From a candidate division TM6 bacterium GW2011_GWF2_32_72 (GTDB taxonomy: Bacteria; Babelota; Babeliae; Babelales; CAIQNR01), in assembly GCA_945882015.1 (NCBI GenBank), contig CAMCVM010000001.1:1-64000 (forward strand): 64,000 nucleotides of DNA, read 5' to 3'. Below the pieces are notes generated by a model that saw only the letters and a program-made list of their open reading frames with translations, had not been told where the DNA came from and did not search any database. Position numbers and translations under genes: made by a program. Numbering within the stretch: position 1 is the first letter of the stretch; each line of letters starts with the position of its first letter. Shown here one piece after another: positions 37,162 to 47,037 of the stretch.

Positions 37162-37401
37162 CTACCGAGTTGAAGCTTTTGGTGCATTTAAAGTATTATT
37201 ACGTGGATCAGTTACTGATCCCTGCCCTGTTTTCATGTTAAACCAACACTCAGAAAACATTTCATATGCCCATCCATCCCATGTGTCATCATAAAAAGCT
37301 ACTTGTGCTGACTCCTGATTTATCGGAGCTTGCGGTTGCTCTGCAGACTCAATACTTTTAAAAAATACTAAAAAAACTAGAAACAATATTACTTTTTTCA
37401 T
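37162..37401 (-). CDS. small secreted protein, unknown
   Basis: Signal peptide MKKVILFLVFLVFFKSIESAE; similar leader to next gene. Confidence 0.6.
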   Translation of the reverse strand: MKKVILFLVFLVFFKSIESAEQPQAPINQESAQVAFYDDTWDGWAYEMFSECWFNMKTGQGSVTDPRNNTLNAPKASTR

Positions 37402-37413
37402 ACTTACCTCTTC

Positions 37414-37623
37414 TTACTTTTTTTTATTTCCTTCATTCTGAGACCCCAAATTAATTGGACCCTTTGCAATATCAATCGGACCAATTCCTGGAATAAATAT
37501 TACGCCAGGTGATGTTTGCTTAAAAGCTGTATAAGTAATTGCAGCAGCTTGAGGCTTAATCTCTGCGCATTGTAAACTTTTTAGAGCTGCTAAAAAAATT
37601 AAAAAGAATACTACTTTTTTCAT
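37414..37623 (-). CDS. small secreted protein, unknown
   Basis: Signal peptide MKKVVFFLIFLAALKSLQCAE; mature part rich in GPI/PGI motifs. Confidence 0.6.
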   Translation of the reverse strand: MKKVVFFLIFLAALKSLQCAEIKPQAAAITYTAFKQTSPGVIFIPGIGPIDIAKGPINLGSQNEGNKKK

Positions 37624-37635
37624 ACTTACTTTCCT

Positions 37636-38106
37636 TTACCATAACCGTTTTAATTTTGATCCACCAACATCAAAGATAATATGTGATATTGCACCAACTG
37701 CAAAGAAAAAGGTATCAAACATCAATCTTGAATAGACTGCTGGGTATAAACGGGTTACAAAAAAAACAGAAGCACACGAAAGTGCAATAATAAACCAAAT
37801 TTTATGGAATAGCCCACGGTGATGAACCAGTAAGGGCAGCAGTGCTAGTAAAGCAGTCCAGATAAAAAGAGCAATCTGTTTTTTATATAAAAGTACCAAT
37901 AATACAATTGCAACTACTTTGTAAAAAAGCATCTGCCCTTGACTTTTGGTATCAATATCAGGGAACAAAGAACCAATAATACAACACAAAAACCATTCAA
38001 GTGCTATTGCAATTGAAGGTTTTGCAATACAATAGGTTGCCACCAAAAAGAGTGCGCCTATATAAAAAAGAGCTCCACCAACTACGTGCGTTTTATACCC
38101 TGGCAT
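37636..38106 (-). CDS. YdjM-family membrane-bound metal-dependent hydrolase
   Basis: MPGYKTHVVGGALFYIG...LFPDIDTKSQ...HHRGLFHK. Confidence 0.8.
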   Translation of the reverse strand: MPGYKTHVVGGALFYIGALFLVATYCIAKPSIAIALEWFLCCIIGSLFPDIDTKSQGQMLFYKVVAIVLLVLLYKKQIALFIWTALLALLPLLVHHRGLFHKIWFIIALSCASVFFVTRLYPAVYSRLMFDTFFFAVGAISHIIFDVGGSKLKRLW

Positions 38107-38121
38107 AAGCCAACATCCTTT

Positions 38122-39261
38122 TTATTCAACGGCTGTTATATCATCATGTAAACGCATAAAAACCGTCCCTGGATAAAAAAATTTCAGAATCAGTTCATAT
38201 GACCAACCAAGTCGAACCATTTCCCGTGCACCCCATTGGCATAATCCAATATGATGTCCAAATCCTTTACCAGAAAAATGATATTTTTTACCCTGTTTTT
38301 TAACGGTGAATGCGTAACTTTTAATCGGCAACAATTTATATAACTCATGAACGGAAAAATATACATCTTTATGCGCTGTTTTAAGTACCACTTTTTGCAC
38401 TACTCCAGCCTTATCTTTTTTGATAATCTTAAGATCTTTTACTGATCCTAATGGTGTTTGAAACCCCTCTTGTAGTTTATGTTGTAATTGTTCAGCCGCA
38501 TAAGAAAAACTCCAATTAAAACTTTTACAATCTTTGCAAAAGGTACACGCATAATTTCGTGCAAGATACGGAACCTTTTCAAAATCAACAATGCCAGTCA
38601 CATTACTTGGAATAATTGACCCGCAACAAATATCAAACATGGCCAGAATCGGTTGCCCGTCGTACCCTAAAAAAAGTCCTCGTGTTTGATCGACTGCTTG
38701 ACGAATAATCGCACAGGTATGCACTCCACGATATTGTTGGTGATGATTAGTATTCCTGATATGAAAGAGTGATTTTTTCTTCCGAGCTTTAAGCAACTGA
38801 TGCAAAACATAACTGCGAGATGCAACCGCAAAAACTTTATTAACCTCAAGTGGCCAACCGGGCCAACTTTCTGCTTTAACTACCGCAAAAACATATTCTT
38901 CAACATCGACAACATTAATTAAATAATATTTGCCTTCTTGTCTTGCAACCATAAAAAACCCATCATAATGATCTTGTTCAAATTGAGCATGGTCATTAAT
39001 CGGTTGTAAATAGAGTTGATCTTCTTTAAAGGCTTTACCATTAATCATAAATTGGTTGTGTTCAACAGTTATGGTCAAACGACGATGGCTTGAAAGTAAT
39101 GGTAATTTTTTTCCAGTTTTTGGATTTTGAAACGTAAAACCCGCTCCGGCGCTAATATGCCACACAGGGCTTTCTGATTCTGCAATTAACACTCTGATTG
39201 CTGTTGCAGACAAACTACTACTGCTTAAGAGTAGTATAAGAATTTTATATAAAAATTTCAT
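38122..39261 (-). CDS. SpoIID/LytB domain protein
   Basis: VDVEEYVFAVVKAESWPGWPLEVNKVFAVASRSYVL...GKGFGHHIGLCQWGAREMVRLGWSYELILKFFYPGT. Confidence 0.88.
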   Translation of the reverse strand: MKFLYKILILLLSSSSLSATAIRVLIAESESPVWHISAGAGFTFQNPKTGKKLPLLSSHRRLTITVEHNQFMINGKAFKEDQLYLQPINDHAQFEQDHYDGFFMVARQEGKYYLINVVDVEEYVFAVVKAESWPGWPLEVNKVFAVASRSYVLHQLLKARKKKSLFHIRNTNHHQQYRGVHTCAIIRQAVDQTRGLFLGYDGQPILAMFDICCGSIIPSNVTGIVDFEKVPYLARNYACTFCKDCKSFNWSFSYAAEQLQHKLQEGFQTPLGSVKDLKIIKKDKAGVVQKVVLKTAHKDVYFSVHELYKLLPIKSYAFTVKKQGKKYHFSGKGFGHHIGLCQWGAREMVRLGWSYELILKFFYPGTVFMRLHDDITAVE

Positions 39262-39769
39262 AACTGCGCAATGTATCCAGCATTTTTAGAGGTAATGTTA
39301 TATTTTCATCAATGCCTTTATTTGCAAGTGCATCAGCTACAGTATTATATTCACGTTCAACATGTTTAAATAAAGCTTTAATAGTTCCAAGTTCTGAAAA
39401 AATAGCAGCGTGCAACTGTTGCAACTCTGGTTTTCTCACTTTATAGGTAGCATCAAGTTGGCGAATTAATAATTGTGAGTCAGAAATGATAGTAACCCCT
39501 TCACCTGGCTTTATCTCTTTTTTAAGCAGCATAACACCAATCAGCAAAGCCAAATATTCAGCTTCATTATTAGTTTTTTTGCCTAATACAAAGCCAGCTT
39601 TTACCCTATCTTGCGTGTCTTTTTTAAGATAAATCCCAGCTCCAGCTTTACCCGGATTACCCCGTGAAGCTCCATCAACACGAAGTTCCCATTCATACTT
39701 GTTTTTTTTGCCGGTTAAGGTTTCATAGACCGTTTCAAAAATAGATTTTTGAACTTCATTACTCATCAA
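39245..39769 (-). CDS. RNase HI-family protein
   Basis: LRVDGASRGNPGKAGAGIYL...TNNEAEYLALLIGV...ISDSQLLIRQL...NTVADALANKG. Confidence 0.93.
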   Translation of the reverse strand: MMSNEVQKSIFETVYETLTGKKNKYEWELRVDGASRGNPGKAGAGIYLKKDTQDRVKAGFVLGKKTNNEAEYLALLIGVMLLKKEIKPGEGVTIISDSQLLIRQLDATYKVRKPELQQLHAAIFSELGTIKALFKHVEREYNTVADALANKGIDENITLPLKMLDTLRSYEIFI

Positions 39770-40494
39770 GCAACTTCTCCTGAGTCTTGAACACGCTCTT
39801 TACTGTATAAAAAGCGATAACACCCTTTACACTCGATCAACTGATGATCAAGCACTGATAAAAAATCTTGATGAGGAATACTATAAAAACAGGCTGTACA
39901 GCTTCCATTAACAACTGGAACAACGGGATTAGGAACACAATTACGCATGCGTGAATATTTTTCCATCCATTCTTGCGGTACTTGTTTTTCTTTTGTTAGT
40001 CGTTCAGGCTGTGTGCTTTGTAGTAATTTTTCTAATTGATTAATGCGACTTTTTTTTGCATCTAATAAAGCTTGCACCGCACCTTGTTTTTCAAGCAACT
40101 CCTGCTCATGTTTATGCATCTCTTTTTCAAGCGATTCTAAACTATTCCAAGCAATCATTAAGGTGCTTTCATAATCATGTTGCTTTTTTTTAAGACGATT
40201 AATTTCTTCTTTAATTGCTTGATGCTCTCTGTCATTTTTAACACCAGCAAGGCGCTCTTTAGACTTTCTTTCTTGTTCATCAAAATCTTTCATTTGATGT
40301 TCTTTATTTTCTACTTCTTTTTTCAAAGTTTTGATTTTTGTCTGTCCTGCTTGCAACTGGCCTGCATAATCTAACAAAACTTTGTCCAAGTGACTTATTT
40401 CTTGAATAAGTGTTTGAATTTCTTTTTCCATGACAAAAAGAGATTGATCAAAAGTAATCAGATCAATAAACGAATCGAATGCATTTTTTACCAC
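39766..40494 (-). CDS. coiled-coil protein with C-terminal C4 zinc ribbon
   Basis: Long coiled coil followed by CTACFYSIPHQDFLSVL...IECKGCYRFLY. Confidence 0.8.
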   Translation of the reverse strand: MVKNAFDSFIDLITFDQSLFVMEKEIQTLIQEISHLDKVLLDYAGQLQAGQTKIKTLKKEVENKEHQMKDFDEQERKSKERLAGVKNDREHQAIKEEINRLKKKQHDYESTLMIAWNSLESLEKEMHKHEQELLEKQGAVQALLDAKKSRINQLEKLLQSTQPERLTKEKQVPQEWMEKYSRMRNCVPNPVVPVVNGSCTACFYSIPHQDFLSVLDHQLIECKGCYRFLYSKERVQDSGEVA

Positions 40495-40569
40495 ATCTCA
40501 TCCTTTAAAGTTTTGTTCTCAATGATACCTTTAGATACTGTACTGAACAATTTTTTTTAGATTTTAAAA

Positions 40570-40646
40570 TGGTGGGCCCACCAGGACTTGAACCTGGGAC
40601 CTTTCGGTTATGAGCCGACTGCTCTAACCACCTGAGCTATGGGCCC
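40570..40646 (-). tRNA. tRNA with CAT anticodon, probably tRNA-Ile2 (lysidine type)
   Basis: GGGCCCATAGCTCAGGTGGTTAGAGCAGTCGGCTCATAACCGAAAGGTCCCAGGTTCAAGTCCTGGTGGGCCCACCA; GGCTCATAACC anticodon arm resembles bacterial Ile2. Confidence 0.85.
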
Positions 40647-40725
40647 GCCATGATAGTTTAATAATAAAACTATTATCAAACTATGTATACTCTGCAGTTT
40701 AAAGTATTTTTATACTCTTGCCAAA

Positions 40726-41724
40726 TCATGAATACTTTATCAAAAAATCTTTAAGCCTACAACTATAGGCCCACTCATTGTCATACCAGCCAAAAAGCTT
40801 GCCCAATTGCCCAGTAACACTGGTCATTAACGTGTCTACTACTACAGAATGGCTATTGTTACTAAAATCAGTTGAAACCAAAGGTTGGTCAGTTAAATCA
40901 ATAATATGCTTGAGGGTTTCAGATTGAGCCTGTTGTAATGCTTGATGCAAAGAATCAATAGTTAATGGTTTTTGTGCAACAAATGTTAAATCAATCAATG
41001 ATACTTTTGCAACTGGAACACGCAACGAACACCCTTCTAACTTTCCGTGCAACGCTGGTATTATTTTTGAAACAGTTTTCATTGCTCCGGTTGTTGTTGG
41101 AATAATATTTAAAGCAGCTGCGCGAGCTCTTCGCAAATCGGCTTTATCAAGATCTAAAAGCACTTGATCATTGGTATAAGCATGCACCGTAGTCATATAT
41201 GCTGATTGAATAGCAAACGTATCATGCACTACTTTTAAAAGAGGAACAACTGCATTGGTGGTGCAGCTTCCTAATGAAACAACGGTATGTTCTTTTTTAT
41301 AATCAGCTTCATTAATGCCCATAATAATGGTAGCATCTGCATCATCACAAGGAGCTGAAATAAGTACTTTTTGCGCACCTGCACGTTGATGCTTTTGTGC
41401 TAACGCTTTTGAAGTAAATTTACCGGAACATTCAACCACCCAATCAATTGAGAGTGCTTTCCATGGTAATTTTTCAGGATCACTTTCTGCAAAAAGAGCG
41501 ATGTTCTTTCCGTCGATAATAAGATAGTTTTGATGTTGGCTGACACTGCCTTGATAAGTCCCTAGAAGCGTATCAAACTTAAAGGCATGAGCTATATGCT
41601 CAATTCCAGATGGACCGACATTAATTGCTACAATTTCTATTTTTTTAAGTACTGCTTTATCTTGTAACAGTGCTCTTAAAAAATTTTTCCCTATTCTTCC
41701 AAATCCATTGATTGCAATCTTCAT
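40726..41724 (-). CDS. gap: glyceraldehyde-3-phosphate dehydrogenase
   Basis: KIAINGFGRIGKNFLRA...SLGSCTTNAVVPLLKVVHD...VHAYTNDQ...WYDNEWAYSCRL. Confidence 0.96.
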   Translation of the reverse strand: MKIAINGFGRIGKNFLRALLQDKAVLKKIEIVAINVGPSGIEHIAHAFKFDTLLGTYQGSVSQHQNYLIIDGKNIALFAESDPEKLPWKALSIDWVVECSGKFTSKALAQKHQRAGAQKVLISAPCDDADATIIMGINEADYKKEHTVVSLGSCTTNAVVPLLKVVHDTFAIQSAYMTTVHAYTNDQVLLDLDKADLRRARAAALNIIPTTTGAMKTVSKIIPALHGKLEGCSLRVPVAKVSLIDLTFVAQKPLTIDSLHQALQQAQSETLKHIIDLTDQPLVSTDFSNNSHSVVVDTLMTSVTGQLGKLFGWYDNEWAYSCRLKDFLIKYS

Positions 41725-41747
41725 TATTATCCCTTTTTATCGTTCAT

Positions 41748-42578
41748 TCAAGACTTATCCCATGATTTGGCAAGCATTAATAATTGTTTTTCTTCTGCCT
41801 CAGTTTCAACTAATGGAATCTCAAGAATAATTGGTACGTCTTTGCATAAAGGATGCTTCATAAATCTTTGCAATGCTGCGGTTCCTATTTGACCCTTTTG
41901 CAAAGCAGCATGATGATCAATAAAAGAACCCCGCTTTTCAGATGTCTCATTAAGATGCAAAAGCACTAATTTATCTTTACCTATAATCTGTTCAACTTTT
42001 TCCAAAAAAAGATCTTGTTGTTTTTCATCGACAATATCATACCCAAATGAATGAGCATGGGCAGTATCAATACAGAAAAAAATACGCTCTGGCTCATTGA
42101 GTAACGTAAGTAATTTTGCAAAATCAGCCAAATCACCTCCAACTGTTTTTTTTGCATGGGCTGCATTTTCAAGAACAATTTTCATATCTTTTTCTAAAGA
42201 AAGTGCCTTATTAAGAGCTTTTGATAAATAGACAATCCCTTCATCTTTGGTTTCACAGCCTGTGGCTGACCCAGGATGAATAATAATATGAGTAAACCCT
42301 AATAACTTACCCAAAGCCATTTCTTTTTGAAATGCTCTCCACCCATTATTCCGTTTACCTGCAAGATTAACCCAGTAGGAAGCATGCAAATACACTGCAT
42401 CAAATTTTTTACTTAACTGCTGACACTTTTTAATATCTTCTTCTGAAATTTTAAGATATTGGTTACTACCTTGTGTTAATAAAAAACATTGAAAAATAGA
42501 ACTTTTAAGTCGTAAAGCTTTTTCAAAAAGCTCAGAAAGATGTTCTTCTAACCGTAAATGTAATCCAATAGGACGCAC
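41748..42578 (-). CDS. nfo: endonuclease IV
   Basis: YLHASYWVNLA...IIHPGSATG...VLENAAH...FFCIDTAHAHSFGYD...LHLNETSEKRGSFIDHH. Confidence 0.93.
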   Translation of the reverse strand: MRPIGLHLRLEEHLSELFEKALRLKSSIFQCFLLTQGSNQYLKISEEDIKKCQQLSKKFDAVYLHASYWVNLAGKRNNGWRAFQKEMALGKLLGFTHIIIHPGSATGCETKDEGIVYLSKALNKALSLEKDMKIVLENAAHAKKTVGGDLADFAKLLTLLNEPERIFFCIDTAHAHSFGYDIVDEKQQDLFLEKVEQIIGKDKLVLLHLNETSEKRGSFIDHHAALQKGQIGTAALQRFMKHPLCKDVPIILEIPLVETEAEEKQLLMLAKSWDKS

Positions 42579-42689
42579 AATTATTCCTTGCGTATAACTT
42601 TTATTTATTAAACTGTCATAATAATAACAAACTTATTTTTTTCGATACAATAAAAACCAATGAGAAAAATACATTAAGGAGCATTAACC

Positions 42690-45371
42690 TTGATCCCCGT
42701 AAAATTGCATATTAAAAATTTCTTAAGTTATGGTCCTATTGTCCAAACTATAGATTTTACAGCACATCGACTCATTTGTCTTTCAGGAAAAAATGGTCAT
42801 GGAAAATCTGCACTACTTGATGCTATCACCTGGGCACTTTGGGGGCAAGCCCGTAAAGTAAGCACTAACTCAAAACCTGATCAAGGACTTTTACGTATTT
42901 CTGAAGTTGAAATGAATGTAACATTTGACTTCTTTTTTGGAAACAATAAATACAGAATCAGAAGAGATTATTCAACAAAATATGGCAAACCACATGCTTA
43001 CCTTGAATTTGGTCTTTTACAACAAGACGACTATTTCGTTTCTTTGACGGATAAAACTATTAAAAAAACACAAGAAAAGATAGAAAATACACTGGGACTT
43101 GATTATGAAACATTTATTAATTCTTCATTTTTAAGACAAGGACAAGCAAACGAATTTTCTAAAAAATCAGCAAAGGAACGAAAAGAGCTTTTAAGCACCA
43201 TTTTAGGATTGCATCATTATGATAAAGCAAAAACCTTTGTGCTTGAAAAAGTCAGATCACTTTCAACCAACAAAGAACATCTTGAGAAATTGCAACTTCA
43301 TGCACAAGAAGAGTACAAAGGTCTGGAAGAAGTTCCTGCACAACTTGAGCAAACGTACCAAACACTTAAAGTTTTAGATACGCAAGCTGAACAACTGACT
43401 ACTGATAGAATGAGTTGGCAATCAGAACAAAAAACCATTCAGACGGCTTTACAAAAACACGCGGCATTAGTTGCAAAATCTCAGCAAGAACAACAATTTT
43501 TTGTGCAACAAGAACAAGAATTTTATACGCTTGCAAAGGACTGGAAAACAACCCATAAACTCTTGCTTTCTCTTCCAGACAAAAAAGCACTCGAAGAAAA
43601 ACAACAAACCTTAAACCAACAACTGACTGCCCAACAAGAACTTTTACAAAAAAATATTGAATATAAAGAACAATTACTTGCTTGCAAACAAAAATTACAT
43701 GAAGCAACCAATCAGTTTGAAAAAGATTTTCTGCAACAACAGCAAACACATACATTATCGCTTGAGCGTTTGCATACTCAGAAAGAACTTCTTAATAAAC
43801 AGATTCAACAACAAAAGCAACAACTTGAAAAGTCTTTAACTGGTTTAAAAATAACACAAAGTACTATTGCAATACATCGAAAAATGCTACCGGCAGAGCT
43901 GCTTATTTCTGATTTTCAAGAACAACAAACTCTTTTTAATCGACATAAAATGCTTTACCAGAAATGGATCGAGCAGGGAAATTGGGTTAATACCCAGATA
44001 CAAGAGGTACAAAGTAAACAATCACTTTCGCAAGATCCTACAAACCCTAGTTGTCCTTTATGCGAACAAAACCTTTCTCAAGCAAGAAAACGTTTTTTAC
44101 AAAAAAAATTCATCGTTCAGACAGATTTCTTACAACATCGATTCAATCGACTCAAAAAAAGCATTACGCTTATTAAATCTGCTTTACAAGAGCATCATAC
44201 ACATTTACAAAAGCTTAAAGAAATTGAACAGTTAGAACTTGCAAGTAAAGAAATCGAAAAAGAGATAGAGCAAGCGCAGATGACTATTTCAACTGCTGAG
44301 CAAGCACTTATAAAACTGAATGAGCAAGAAGCAATTACACACAAAACCGTTAAAACACTTCTTGATTCAACAGAAAAAGCGCGGCTTGAAGACACGCAAC
44401 TCAAGCAACTGACCACAACCATCACCACACTTGAAACAACATTGATAGCTACAGAACATAACCAGCAAAAACACAAAGTACTCATTACACAATTAAAAGA
44501 TGTTCAAAGCCAATTGACTTTGTGCAATCAAACCAATGAGTATCAAGCAACTCAAAAAGAACGGTTACTAAGAATAACCAAAGTAAAACAATCGTTAAAA
44601 CAGTTAAAGTATACTGCAACACAACTTGAAGCGCATATCGAAGAACAAGAGCAATTACAACTTCAAGAAAAAACATTGCAACTTCAAGAAAAAACGTTAA
44701 CTGAAAAATTTAAGCAATTATCCGAAGAAAAAGAACTGTTATTACAAAAAAAGGGAAACCTTGAAACACTTGCCCAAAAAAGAACTCTTCTAGAAACTTT
44801 AGATAAAACATACAAAGAACAATTGCAAGAGTGCGCAACACAGATTCATGATTTACAACAGGTAGCAACTGCCTTAGGCAAAGACGGTATTCAAGCATTA
44901 TTAATCGAAGATGCTATCCCAGAAATCGAACAAGAAACCAACGATCTGCTTGCTCGACTTACTGACAATCAAGCTCACATTTCTATTGAATCGTTAAAAG
45001 ATCTTAAAAAAGGTGGAACGCGCGAAACGCTCGATATTAATATTTCTGATTCTATGGGCATACGCCCCTATGAAATGTTTTCAGGCGGAGAAGCCTTTAG
45101 AATAGATTTTGCGCTACGAATTGCCATTTCTAAGCTGTTAGCAAGACGAGCCGGCACATCCCTTCAAACGCTCATTATTGATGAAGGGTTCGGGTCTCAA
45201 GATGATGAAGGATTATCAAAAATTATGGACGCTCTCTATGCGATTCAAAATGATTTTGAAAAGATCATTATTGTTTCACATTTACCAACCATGAAAGAAC
45301 AGTTTCCAGTTCATTTTTACATTCAAAAAGAAGCACAAGGGAGCACTGTTACAGTTATTGAGCACGAATAA
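42690..45371 (+). CDS. sbcC: SbcC/Rad50-like SMC-family ATPase with Zn-hook
   Basis: LSGKNGHGKSALLDAITWALWGQ Walker A, CPLC hook, FSGGEAFRIDFALRIAISKLLARR signature, LIIDEGFGSQDDEG Walker B. Confidence 0.94.
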   Translation: MIPVKLHIKNFLSYGPIVQTIDFTAHRLICLSGKNGHGKSALLDAITWALWGQARKVSTNSKPDQGLLRISEVEMNVTFDFFFGNNKYRIRRDYSTKYGKPHAYLEFGLLQQDDYFVSLTDKTIKKTQEKIENTLGLDYETFINSSFLRQGQANEFSKKSAKERKELLSTILGLHHYDKAKTFVLEKVRSLSTNKEHLEKLQLHAQEEYKGLEEVPAQLEQTYQTLKVLDTQAEQLTTDRMSWQSEQKTIQTALQKHAALVAKSQQEQQFFVQQEQEFYTLAKDWKTTHKLLLSLPDKKALEEKQQTLNQQLTAQQELLQKNIEYKEQLLACKQKLHEATNQFEKDFLQQQQTHTLSLERLHTQKELLNKQIQQQKQQLEKSLTGLKITQSTIAIHRKMLPAELLISDFQEQQTLFNRHKMLYQKWIEQGNWVNTQIQEVQSKQSLSQDPTNPSCPLCEQNLSQARKRFLQKKFIVQTDFLQHRFNRLKKSITLIKSALQEHHTHLQKLKEIEQLELASKEIEKEIEQAQMTISTAEQALIKLNEQEAITHKTVKTLLDSTEKARLEDTQLKQLTTTITTLETTLIATEHNQQKHKVLITQLKDVQSQLTLCNQTNEYQATQKERLLRITKVKQSLKQLKYTATQLEAHIEEQEQLQLQEKTLQLQEKTLTEKFKQLSEEKELLLQKKGNLETLAQKRTLLETLDKTYKEQLQECATQIHDLQQVATALGKDGIQALLIEDAIPEIEQETNDLLARLTDNQAHISIESLKDLKKGGTRETLDINISDSMGIRPYEMFSGGEAFRIDFALRIAISKLLARRAGTSLQTLIIDEGFGSQDDEGLSKIMDALYAIQNDFEKIIIVSHLPTMKEQFPVHFYIQKEAQGSTVTVIEHE

Positions 45372-45380
45372 ATGAACATA

Positions 45381-45418
45381 ATAAAAAGAAGGACACCCAA
45401 AGGCATCCTTCTTTTTAT
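45381..45418. terminator. bidirectional intrinsic terminator
   Basis: ATAAAAAGAAGGACACCCAAAGGCATCCTTCTTTTTAT between convergent genes. Confidence 0.75.
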
Positions 45419-45435
45419 TTAAAAGCTCTACAATA

Positions 45436-47037
45436 TTAGTTAGATAATACAAGAGCCTTTGCTTTATCTAAAGCTTTTTGAGTCAATTGATTATTATAAG
45501 CTGTAATTGCATCTTGATATGGGCTTAAAGCTTTTTTCAGTGCTTCTTTTGCCTTACTATAATTACTTTTAGCAGCTTTTTTTGCTTGAGTATTTTCAAC
45601 TTCTGTCTGATATGATTCTAAAGAAATCATAAAATCTATTACAGCTTCTTTAATACCTCTTGGTAAAGTATTGAGAAATTCAACATCAGAAGCAACTTGT
45701 TTATTACATGCTTCTTGAGCCTGAGTATCTAATTGATTAAATTCCTCATAGTTCATTCCAGTAAAGAATAAGAAATAAAAAATGTTATCACAGATATATT
45801 CTGTTGAAAAACCTCGTGATTCAATATTTAAGCCATTTGAAATTTTATTTTCTAAACGATTTAGAATACACATTGTTACAAATTCAACAATTGCAAGGTT
45901 TTTTTCATGGTCTTTAATTACACTTCTTGCTCTTACTGCTTTAACGTTAGCAACTACAAACTTTGCTGCAATTCCAGTAACTAAAGCTACACGAGCCATT
46001 TCTTCTGATACAAAGTTAGCAGTTAAAGCACCACCAGCAGTTGCCAAAGTTCTTGTAGCAAAACCGTGACCTTTTGCTAATTTATTAGCAGCATATCCAC
46101 CAACAAGACCAAATGCAGTTTTTCCTGGATTTGCTATTACTGCATCTTTAACTGTATTAAAAGCAGCATAAGCTGTTTCTGTTGGGTTAGCCATAACAGT
46201 TTGAGCTGCTTGCTTTACACCATCGACAGTTAAAGCTGTAACAGCATGAAAGCCATCTTGTAAACGGCCAACGCCTGCTTGCGCAGCTTGAGGAGCATTG
46301 AGAACTGCATCAGTAACATAACCTTGTGCAAATTCAGCTGCATGTTGTACTTGTTGACTTGCAACGCCTACACCTTCTTTAAGATCAGCTAATTCGTTTT
46401 TTGCTACTTGCACTACTGATTGAGCAGTTTCATTAACAGATTCTGCTAACACTTGTGCATTATTTTGCACAGTTGCACCAAGAGCTTGTGCTGTCCCAGC
46501 GTAATCAAAGTTTCTTACTGTATGCTGTGCATGTTGTGCGGCATCAAATACATATTGAGTTCCATGAGCAACTTTTTCTTGTAGCGTTTGAGCAGCTAAC
46601 TCACCTTTTTCAAGGGCAACTTCAAAAGCTTGACCATAATTGTAATCTCTAACGGCATGCCCTGCATTTTTTAATGCATCAAACCCTGACCCAACAAAAC
46701 GAGTAACTGAATCTGCCATTGTACCAACTGCTTGCCCAAATGGCGTTTGTACTACTTGCTCAGCAGGAGGAGTAGCTTGATTAACAATTCTTACTATTAT
46801 TGGGTTGCCTACTGGGTTGACCATAGAATCAACAACAGTTGTAGGATTAAGAGTAATAAATTCTCCACCAGTTACGCCTTTTCCTTCAGCATCAAAAAGC
46901 TTCGAAAGGCCGGATGAACCTTTTCCTAAAAGATTTTTAAAAATCGTCTGCGCACCTGTTGAAAGTATGTTTGACTTTGTTGTAGCAGTCACACCAAGTG
47001 ACAACAATAGAACTATTGAAAACATTTGTTTCTTCAT
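45436..47037 (-). CDS. secreted protein with amphipathic-helix repeats and a glycine-rich hydrophobic segment, unknown
   Basis: Signal peptide MKKQMFSIVLLLSLGVTATTKS; GHAVRDYNYGQAFEVAL / QHTVRNFDYAGTAQALG repeats; FGLVGGYAANKLA. Confidence 0.7.
   Translation of the reverse strand: MKKQMFSIVLLLSLGVTATTKSNILSTGAQTIFKNLLGKGSSGLSKLFDAEGKGVTGGEFITLNPTTVVDSMVNPVGNPIIVRIVNQATPPAEQVVQTPFGQAVGTMADSVTRFVGSGFDALKNAGHAVRDYNYGQAFEVALEKGELAAQTLQEKVAHGTQYVFDAAQHAQHTVRNFDYAGTAQALGATVQNNAQVLAESVNETAQSVVQVAKNELADLKEGVGVASQQVQHAAEFAQGYVTDAVLNAPQAAQAGVGRLQDGFHAVTALTVDGVKQAAQTVMANPTETAYAAFNTVKDAVIANPGKTAFGLVGGYAANKLAKGHGFATRTLATAGGALTANFVSEEMARVALVTGIAAKFVVANVKAVRARSVIKDHEKNLAIVEFVTMCILNRLENKISNGLNIESRGFSTEYICDNIFYFLFFTGMNYEEFNQLDTQAQEACNKQVASDVEFLNTLPRGIKEAVIDFMISLESYQTEVENTQAKKAAKSNYSKAKEALKKALSPYQDAITAYNNQLTQKALDKAKALVLSN

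Noticed and set aside
43399-44898. Several antisense ORFs within sbcC
   Set aside because: Low-complexity shadow ORFs of the coiled-coil coding sequence with no SD or recognisable domain
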